From: an uncultured Lachnospiraceae bacterium
Lineage (GTDB): Bacteria; Bacillota; Clostridia; Lachnospirales; Lachnospiraceae
Length of the DNA stretch: 38,285 bases
NCBI GenBank assembly: GCA_910576895.1
Contig: CAJTJZ010000016.1
Span: 1-38,285 of the forward strand
Direction: 5' to 3'
The notes beneath the pieces were generated by a model. The model did not search any database. It saw only the letters and a program-made list of their open reading frames with translations, and was not told the origin of the DNA. Within the stretch, counting starts at the first letter, position 1. Each line of letters begins with the position of its first letter. Of the stretch, positions 32,791 to 38,285 are shown one piece after another. The translations under genes and the position numbers were made by a program.

Positions 32791-34545
32791 TTATTCCTCT
32801 ATTGTACTTTTCTTTTCCCCTGTATCTTGTATTTCCTGTTTAATTCCAAGATAAGGCAATATATTTGCATAAACCTCTGCAACAACAGGTGTTGCAATTG
32901 TTCCACCATAATATACTCCTTCTGGCTCGTCAATCATTACAATGGCGACTACTTTTGGATCATTGGCTGGTGCAAATCCTACAAAGCTTGAAATATATTT
33001 TCCACTTTTTCGTGGCAATTTTTCTGAAGTTGCTGTTTTTCCTCCAATTCGAAAACCCTCCAAATAAGCTTTATTTCCAGAACCTGTTGCAACTACTTGT
33101 TCTAAAGCATATTTCATTGTTTCGGAAACAGAACTTGCAATACAATCTTTTATTTCTTCATATTCTAATACAGAAATCGTTTCTCCATCAGGGCTTTCTG
33201 TACGGATTCCAAAATGTGGCGTAACCTTTGTACCTCCATTAATAACGGTGCTAATTCCTGTAATTAATTGCATTGGTGTAATTTGAAATGACTGCCCAAA
33301 AGAAATCGTTGCTAACTCAACAGCACCAACATTTTCTTCTTTATGCATAATAGAAGAAGATTCTCCGGGTACATCAATTCCTGTTTTTGAAAATAATCCA
33401 AGTTTGCGAAATGTCTTATATAGATTTTTAATTCCTGTCCGTTCTCCAATTTCCATAAAAACAGGATTACAGGAATTTTTAATTCCATCTAAAAATGTTT
33501 CTGCTCCATGACCAGCACGTTTATGACAATGAATAATACGATCTTCTACTTTTTTATATCCGGGACAATAAAATTGACTCCCTTCATTAACTGCATTTGC
33601 TTCTAATGCCGCTGTTGCTGTAATTACTTTAAAAGCCGATCCGGGTTCATACGTATCACTAATACAAAAATTTCTCCACATAGTATTTAAAAGATCCGAT
33701 CGTTCTTGTTCTGTCAATTCTTTTTCTGTTTCCATTGTTAGTGTATATGGTTCATTTAAATCAAATTCAGGTACATTGACCATAGCAAGAATTTCTCCCT
33801 GCCTTGGATCCATAACAATCATACTCACACGCTTAGCATTTTTTGCTTTTAATACTTTTTCACATGCCTGCTGTGCATATTGCTGAATATTTACATCAAG
33901 GCTTGTATAAAGCGATGTTCCTGCTATCGGTTCTTGCCTATGTTCTGCTTTATTTTCTATTTCCACACCTCTTGCATTTGTAAGTGTTAAAATTTTTCCA
34001 TCTGTTCCCATTAAGGTACTATCATAGTAAACCTCTAATCCAATAATCCCCTGATTATCTGCCCCTGTAAATCCAAGCACTTTGGAAGCTAGTTCATGAT
34101 AAGGATAATAGCGTTTATAATCTTCATCAATTACAACACCATCTAACCCATATTCCCGAATCTTATCCCCAATACTTTTATCTACATTTGATTTAATTTT
34201 TTCTCTGGAGGAAACTTTTTCTACACGTTTTCTTACAACTTCCTCACCAATAGAAAGTTCTTTGGAGAGAATTTCAATTACTTTTTCTCGATCGGTCATC
34301 TGACTATAAATAACAGAAATAGTACAAACAGGTCGATTTGCTGCAAGAACGACACCATTGCGATCATAAATAACACCTCGTTCTGCTTTAATGGAACGCT
34401 CTCTTTCATGAACATCCTGAATTTGTTGTGCATAATGCTTTGCCCGCCCAATCATAAGATAAGAAAGCCTTCCAATTGTTAAACATAAAAGCATAACAAT
34501 ACCAGCTAAAACAACCATCAGACTTCTGCGGCTATGTGTTTTCAT
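32791..34545 (-). CDS. class B penicillin-binding protein, SpoVD/PBP2-like, with KTA motif
   Basis: Membrane-anchored D,D-transpeptidase of 584 residues. Membrane anchor about 9-30; dimerisation/pedestal domain from RGVIYDRNG; transpeptidase domain with S303-A-F-K306 (EPGSAFKVITA), S358-C-N360 and K503-T-A-T506 (GGKTATSEKLP). The third motif is normally KTG, so the glycine is replaced by alanine (codon GCA is clear). No PASTA domain is seen at the C-terminus, although SpoVD proteins often have one. The start is put at 34545 (GGGGA about 9 bp upstream) rather than 34554. It lies 74 bp after another class B PBP; which one serves division and which sporulation is unclear. Confidence 0.9.
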   Translation of the reverse strand: MKTHSRRSLMVVLAGIVMLLCLTIGRLSYLMIGRAKHYAQQIQDVHERERSIKAERGVIYDRNGVVLAANRPVCTISVIYSQMTDREKVIEILSKELSIGEEVVRKRVEKVSSREKIKSNVDKSIGDKIREYGLDGVVIDEDYKRYYPYHELASKVLGFTGADNQGIIGLEVYYDSTLMGTDGKILTLTNARGVEIENKAEHRQEPIAGTSLYTSLDVNIQQYAQQACEKVLKAKNAKRVSMIVMDPRQGEILAMVNVPEFDLNEPYTLTMETEKELTEQERSDLLNTMWRNFCISDTYEPGSAFKVITATAALEANAVNEGSQFYCPGYKKVEDRIIHCHKRAGHGAETFLDGIKNSCNPVFMEIGERTGIKNLYKTFRKLGLFSKTGIDVPGESSSIMHKEENVGAVELATISFGQSFQITPMQLITGISTVINGGTKVTPHFGIRTESPDGETISVLEYEEIKDCIASSVSETMKYALEQVVATGSGNKAYLEGFRIGGKTATSEKLPRKSGKYISSFVGFAPANDPKVVAIVMIDEPEGVYYGGTIATPVVAEVYANILPYLGIKQEIQDTGEKKSTIEE

Positions 34546-34619
34546 AGTATTCATTCCCCAAATAAATCAGCAATATTACTTTATTCTATTAAGAATCCTC
34601 CGCTGATAGACCCGAGAAA

Positions 34620-36572
34620 TTAATTCAATTCTGATTCTTTATAAATTCCTAAAAATGGTAAAACATCTTTTAAAATTTCTGCTGCAAATTCTGTAGCAAA
34701 TCCAGAATGTGCCTGTTCCTCTACATGAGGTTCATCAATTACAACATAAATTAAAACTTGCGGCTTATCGTAACCAACATATCCAAGAAAGGAAAGAAGA
34801 TAATTTCCATTACCACGTGGATGTTTTTCTGCCGTCCCTGTCTTTCCACCAATTTCATATCCTTTCACTCTTGCCCCAATGGCTGTTGCATTATCATCCG
34901 TAACAGTTTGATATAAGTATTTTTTTAATAATTGACTTGTCTTATCAGAAACTGTCTTTTTTACAATTTCATCAGGATAGGTTTCCACAATTGCACCATT
35001 ACTATCCACAATCCTTTTCATTACATGAGGAATATAATAATTACCTCCATTAATAATGGAAGAAAAAGCTGCTACCATCTGCATCATAGTAACCGTACCA
35101 CTTTGCCCAAAGCCGCTGACACCTAAATCAACAGGAGTCAATCTATCAACGGTAAGCAGCATACCAGAAGCTTCATCTGGTAAATCGACACCAGTATCCT
35201 CCCCAAGTCCAAATAATCTTTCATAGCGATAAAATTTTTTTGCTCCAAGTTTTGTTGCCATCTGCATTAAGGCATCATTACAAGAAAACATAATCGTTTG
35301 TCCCATCGTAAGCAGCTCATGTACATGGGTACATTTAATTGGTTTTGGCCAATTGCTAAAGCTTTGACTGCCATCACAATAATAGGTTGATTTATCTGTT
35401 CCCAAATTTTCCTCTAATACTGCTGATACTGTAATTGGCTTAAATGTAGAACCCGGCTCATAAGCATCACTTACACAGAAATTACGCCATACAGCATTTA
35501 ATGCTGCTGCTTGTCGTTCTTCTTCCTCCATTGCTTTAATTTCAGAATCTTTATAGTAAGATTTTAAAAGCCATGTAATTTCCCTCTCTGTATAATCTTC
35601 TAAATTCGATGGATCATTTAAGTCATAAGAATTTGTAGATGCCATTGCATAAATTTCTCCATTTTGTGGATTAGAAATAACAACACTTGTTCGATTTGAA
35701 CCAATTTTTCCTTCTTGAAACTTTTTAATATGTTTTTCTACACGTTGCTGCACATTGGCATCTAATGTTGTAACTACTGTATAACCATCAATCGCTGGTT
35801 TTACTGTACGTTCCAATTCTCCTTCTGCATTAAAATATCCATAATTTCTTCCAACCGTTCCACTTAATTTATCATTATAATATCTTTCTAGTCCATAGGA
35901 TGCTGTTTCCCTTGAAAATCCAATAATATTGCTTGCATTCTTTTTTAAAGGATAAATCCGCCGATATCCCATTTCAAAATAAATACAATTATCAAGATTA
36001 ATAAATTCTTCTTTTTCCTCTCCTTTTTTCTTCTTTTTATTTCTTGCATTCACTGCTTCTTGTTCTTTTTTTCTTGCTTCTTGATATGCTTCTACCACTT
36101 CTTCCTCTAATTCCTTTGCCAAACGATAATATTGACTATTTGGCCGTTCTTTTATAATTTCTTCTATTTCCTCTTTGCTATATCCAAAATATTCTTCCAA
36201 AGCTTGGAGCGTTAGTTCTTTATATTTTTGTACTTTCTTTCCTGTTTTTTTACTTTCCTCTTTATAAAGAATATCTTTTGGAGAAATAATTAAATCATAA
36301 ACAGGCTCTGATCTTGCAAATACTGTTCCATTTCTATCTTGAATTTCTCCTCGCCTATATGGGATTACATTACTTACATATGTCTGCTGAGAAAGCACTC
36401 TTTTTTCATATTGTTCTCCTTTAACATGAATTACATTATAAATAATCGTAATTAATACAAATAACATTACAAGAAATGCAAGAAATACAAAGGATAATTT
36501 ATATATCATATGATCGGGTACAAACCTTCTTTTTATTTTTACTTTTGTCTTTTTTTTCCTATTCTGTACCAT
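34620..36572 (-). CDS. class B penicillin-binding protein (PBP2B/FtsI-like)
   Basis: Septal D,D-transpeptidase of 650 residues with a basic cytoplasmic N-terminus and one membrane helix (about 23-47, IYKLSFVFLAFLVMLFVLIT). The pedestal domain starts at RRGEIQDRNGTVFARSEP and contains a lysine/glutamate-rich insert (about 165-190). The transpeptidase motifs are all canonical: S375-T-F-K378, S430-C-N432 and K577-T-G-T580. No PASTA repeat is seen. The ribosome site AAAGG is about 13 bp upstream. It is preceded by an ftsL-like gene and a 281-bp gap, and fits the FtsI/PBP2B position. Confidence 0.92.
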   Translation of the reverse strand: MVQNRKKKTKVKIKRRFVPDHMIYKLSFVFLAFLVMLFVLITIIYNVIHVKGEQYEKRVLSQQTYVSNVIPYRRGEIQDRNGTVFARSEPVYDLIISPKDILYKEESKKTGKKVQKYKELTLQALEEYFGYSKEEIEEIIKERPNSQYYRLAKELEEEVVEAYQEARKKEQEAVNARNKKKKKGEEKEEFINLDNCIYFEMGYRRIYPLKKNASNIIGFSRETASYGLERYYNDKLSGTVGRNYGYFNAEGELERTVKPAIDGYTVVTTLDANVQQRVEKHIKKFQEGKIGSNRTSVVISNPQNGEIYAMASTNSYDLNDPSNLEDYTEREITWLLKSYYKDSEIKAMEEEERQAAALNAVWRNFCVSDAYEPGSTFKPITVSAVLEENLGTDKSTYYCDGSQSFSNWPKPIKCTHVHELLTMGQTIMFSCNDALMQMATKLGAKKFYRYERLFGLGEDTGVDLPDEASGMLLTVDRLTPVDLGVSGFGQSGTVTMMQMVAAFSSIINGGNYYIPHVMKRIVDSNGAIVETYPDEIVKKTVSDKTSQLLKKYLYQTVTDDNATAIGARVKGYEIGGKTGTAEKHPRGNGNYLLSFLGYVGYDKPQVLIYVVIDEPHVEEQAHSGFATEFAAEILKDVLPFLGIYKESELN

Positions 36573-36853
36573 ATTTACTATTTACCTTTCTTTTATTATA
36601 CTCACAAACAGAAATATTTCTTTATATCATTTATATTATCATGTAGATTACTTTCTACTAAATGGTCAATTTTTTTGACTAGCAGTATCCATATATATAA
36701 AAAGAGGCATCCAATCAATAAAAATATTTGCTTTTTATTGATGTTTACCCCCACAAACCAATAGTCAATTCTTATTTTTACTTTTTTTAAGAAACTATTT
36801 TCAATAAAAAAATTTATTACTACTATAAATCATTAAATTATAAAACTATTTAA
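36573..36853 (-). other. 281-bp gap between ftsL-like gene and PBP, with inverted repeats
   Basis: Contains a perfect 11-bp inverted repeat, ATCAATAAAAA...TTTTTATTGAT (36714-36742), a smaller one, GTCAA...TTGAC (36665-36679), and a TATAAT-like box near the PBP start. One minus-strand frame (36602-36754, GTG start) could encode a 50-residue single-span membrane protein but has no ribosome site, so I do not call it as a gene. Confidence 0.4.
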
Positions 36854-37360
36854 CTAATCTATAGCACTATCATCTTTTCTAATATCACCATATTGCCGTA
36901 CACAATCACTTTTTGTACTATCATAAGCAATCACTTGATTATCTCCTGCATGAACCATACCAAGTTTTTTGGTTGCTTTTTTATAAATTTTTGTTAAGTC
37001 AATTTCAGCATTAATCTCTGCTAATTCAGAATCATTCTTTTTTTGTAAATTAGAAAGCTCTATTTCTTTTGCAGCAATTGTTTTTTTCATACGAGTTACA
37101 CTTGCCTTTGATGAAATCATACTACAACATAAAGCAAAAATTATCATTGTTCCTGCAATAAGCAGGAAAAAAGATAGAAAATCCATACGAAAAAACTTGT
37201 CCAACTCTTGTTGCTTTTTCCGTTGTTTTCGTTCTCGTTCTCTGCGTTCTTTTTCTGTCTCACGCCGTCTATGATAAATCTCCTCTTCTGATGGTGTGGG
37301 CTGAAGATGCTGAACTGTATTTCCATATATATAACTTCTGATTTCCTTATCTTTTTCCAT
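36854..37360 (-). CDS. FtsL-like septum protein
   Basis: A 168-residue bitopic protein with a long charged cytoplasmic N-terminus (R/E/K-rich, about 25-57), a single membrane helix (about 59-82, MDFLSFFLLIAGTMIIFALC) and an external coiled coil (about 88-125, KKTIAAKEIELSNLQKKNDS). It ends with a short domain that includes KKLGMVHAGDNQVIAYDSTK. The layout, size and position between rsmH and the septal PBP identify it as the clostridial FtsL/DivIC-like subunit that stabilises FtsI and FtsQ. Sequence similarity in this family is low, so the name rests mainly on context. Confidence 0.8.
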   Translation of the reverse strand: MEKDKEIRSYIYGNTVQHLQPTPSEEEIYHRRRETEKERRERERKQRKKQQELDKFFRMDFLSFFLLIAGTMIIFALCCSMISSKASVTRMKKTIAAKEIELSNLQKKNDSELAEINAEIDLTKIYKKATKKLGMVHAGDNQVIAYDSTKSDCVRQYGDIRKDDSAID

Positions 37361-37468
37361 AAATCACTACACCGGGTCCTTCCGTATTATTTTTTATACA
37401 GTCTGCCAATAAATATGAAATGCTAATTTAAAATTCATCCTATGGCAAAAAACAATTACTTCTATCTA

Positions 37469-38285
37469 TCATATCTTCTCAAAGATACGCAATTTTGCAC
37501 TTTTTGCACGAGGATTTTCTTCAAGCTCTTTTTCTTCTGGCACTATTGGTTTTTTTGTTACAATATGTCCCAATGACTTCCTTTTACAAACACAAACGGG
37601 AAAAGATGGTGGACAAATACATGGCTTTTCACACTCCCTAAAAATATTTTTTACAATTCTATCCTCTAGGGAATGAAAGGTAATAACACAAATCCTTCCC
37701 CTTGATGATAACACTCCTACCATAGAACGTAACGTTGTTTCTAATACTTCTAATTCCCCGTTTAATGCAATTCTAATTGCTTGAAATGTTTTTTTTGCAG
37801 GATGTCCTGTTTTGCCGAAATTTTGCTGGAATAGCCAAAGAAATAATTTCTGCTAATTCCAATGTTGTTTCTATTGTCCTTTGTTTTCTAGCATTTACAA
37901 TCTGCTTTGCAATGTTTTTAGCAAATCTGTCCTCCCCATAAAGACTGATAATACGAAACAGTTCTCGTTCTTCATATTCATTTACAATATTCCATGCTGT
38001 TAATTCCTGTCGCATATCCATTCGCATATCAAGTTTGGCATTAAGACGGTAAGAAAATCCTCTTTCTGCTGTATCAAGCTGATAAGAAGAAACACCTAAA
38101 TCAAGTAAGATACCATTCACAGATTCCAAACCAAGCTCTGATAAAATATGCATAATATTACTATAATTACTATGTACAATTACTATTTTATCACTAAACT
38201 CCTTTAAATGCTTTGTACCAGCAAAAATCGCAGCATCGTCTTGATCAATTCCTATGTATGTTCCATTTGCTCCTAGCCGCTTGCA
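37469..38285 (-). pseudogene. rsmH: 16S rRNA (cytosine-1402-N4)-methyltransferase RsmH, frameshifted and cut by the window edge
   Basis: SAM-dependent enzyme that methylates C1402 of 16S rRNA. The visible part begins within the N-terminal region (CKRLGANGTYIGIDQDDAAI) and includes LLDLGVSSYQLDTAERGFSY. The frame breaks after LAEIISLAIPAK: it would read on as FRQNRTSCKK to an early stop, but the next frame continues correctly with FGKTGHPAKKTFQAIRIALN, then SMVGVLSSRGRICVITFHSL and EDRIVKN to the true C-terminus EKI. Removing one base from the AAAATTT tract (37818-37824) restores a full gene. Either a real inactivation or a sequence error. The gene starts outside the window and leads the division cluster. 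Confidence 0.88.

Noticed and set aside
1..38285. CRISPR arrays, prophage or conjugative modules
   Set aside because: No regularly spaced repeats, integrase, relaxase or phage structural genes were seen; the TraX-like protein alone does not indicate conjugation.

Overview
The window is AT-rich (about one third G+C by eye) chromosomal DNA from an anaerobic, spore-forming low-GC Firmicute, most likely a Lachnospiraceae-type clostridium. The signs are spoIIGA-sigE, a division/wall cluster with tandem class B PBPs, paired radical-SAM/DUF2344 genes beside RNase G, a phosphoketolase, and strong AGGAGG-type ribosome sites with SigA-like promoters. No phage, integrase, CRISPR array or complete insertion sequence was seen.

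Layout. (1) 1-4120: a frameshifted small gene (minus), luxS and an AAA ATPase/PD-(D/E)XK protein (plus), a charged coiled-coil protein (minus), and an orphan HicB-type antitoxin (plus). (2) 4190-8010: a complete sulfate/thiosulfate ABC importer operon (binding protein, CysT, CysW, CysA) with its own promoter and terminator. (3) 8013-17330, all minus: B12-binding radical SAM protein, DUF2344 protein, RNase E/G, TraX-like membrane protein, chemoreceptor, GH43 arabinanase-like lipoprotein and a LysR regulator. Gaps are short (13-39 nt) and a promoter plus leader hairpin lies at the head. (4) 17332-20510: tyrS with a zinc-ribbon membrane protein (minus), a small plus-strand membrane protein, a small coiled-coil protein (minus), and about 550 bp without a convincing gene. 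(5) 20510-24634, minus: phosphoketolase, a free-standing HD-GYP-type N-terminal domain, tRNA-Gly(GCC) and a nitroreductase-like gene. (6) 24866-38285, minus: the division/cell-wall/sporulation cluster. In transcription order it reads rsmH (frameshifted, cut by the window edge), ftsL-like, PBP, SpoVD-like PBP, mraY, ftsW, murA, ftsQ, ftsZ, then spoIIGA and sigE.

How the genes work together. The last block makes and places septal peptidoglycan: MraY makes lipid I, FtsW and the two transpeptidases polymerise and cross-link, FtsL/FtsQ scaffold and FtsZ forms the ring. It then runs into the forespore/mother-cell switch, where SpoIIGA processes pro-SigE. The spoIIGA promoter has the long -35/-10 spacing and Spo0A-box-like sites known for this gene in Bacillus. 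The sulfate operon converges on a LysR gene that is a plausible but unproven regulator.

Most notable observations: two single-base frameshifts in homopolymer tracts (rsmH and the small left-edge gene); the Spo0A-type spoIIGA promoter; a terminator-like hairpin between the promoter and first gene of the radical SAM/RNase G operon; a palindrome flanked by 8-bp direct repeats where sigG would be expected; the luxS/AAA-nuclease pair; and a KTA in place of KTG in the SpoVD-like PBP. I did not find a clearly new multi-gene system; most of the window is conserved housekeeping.
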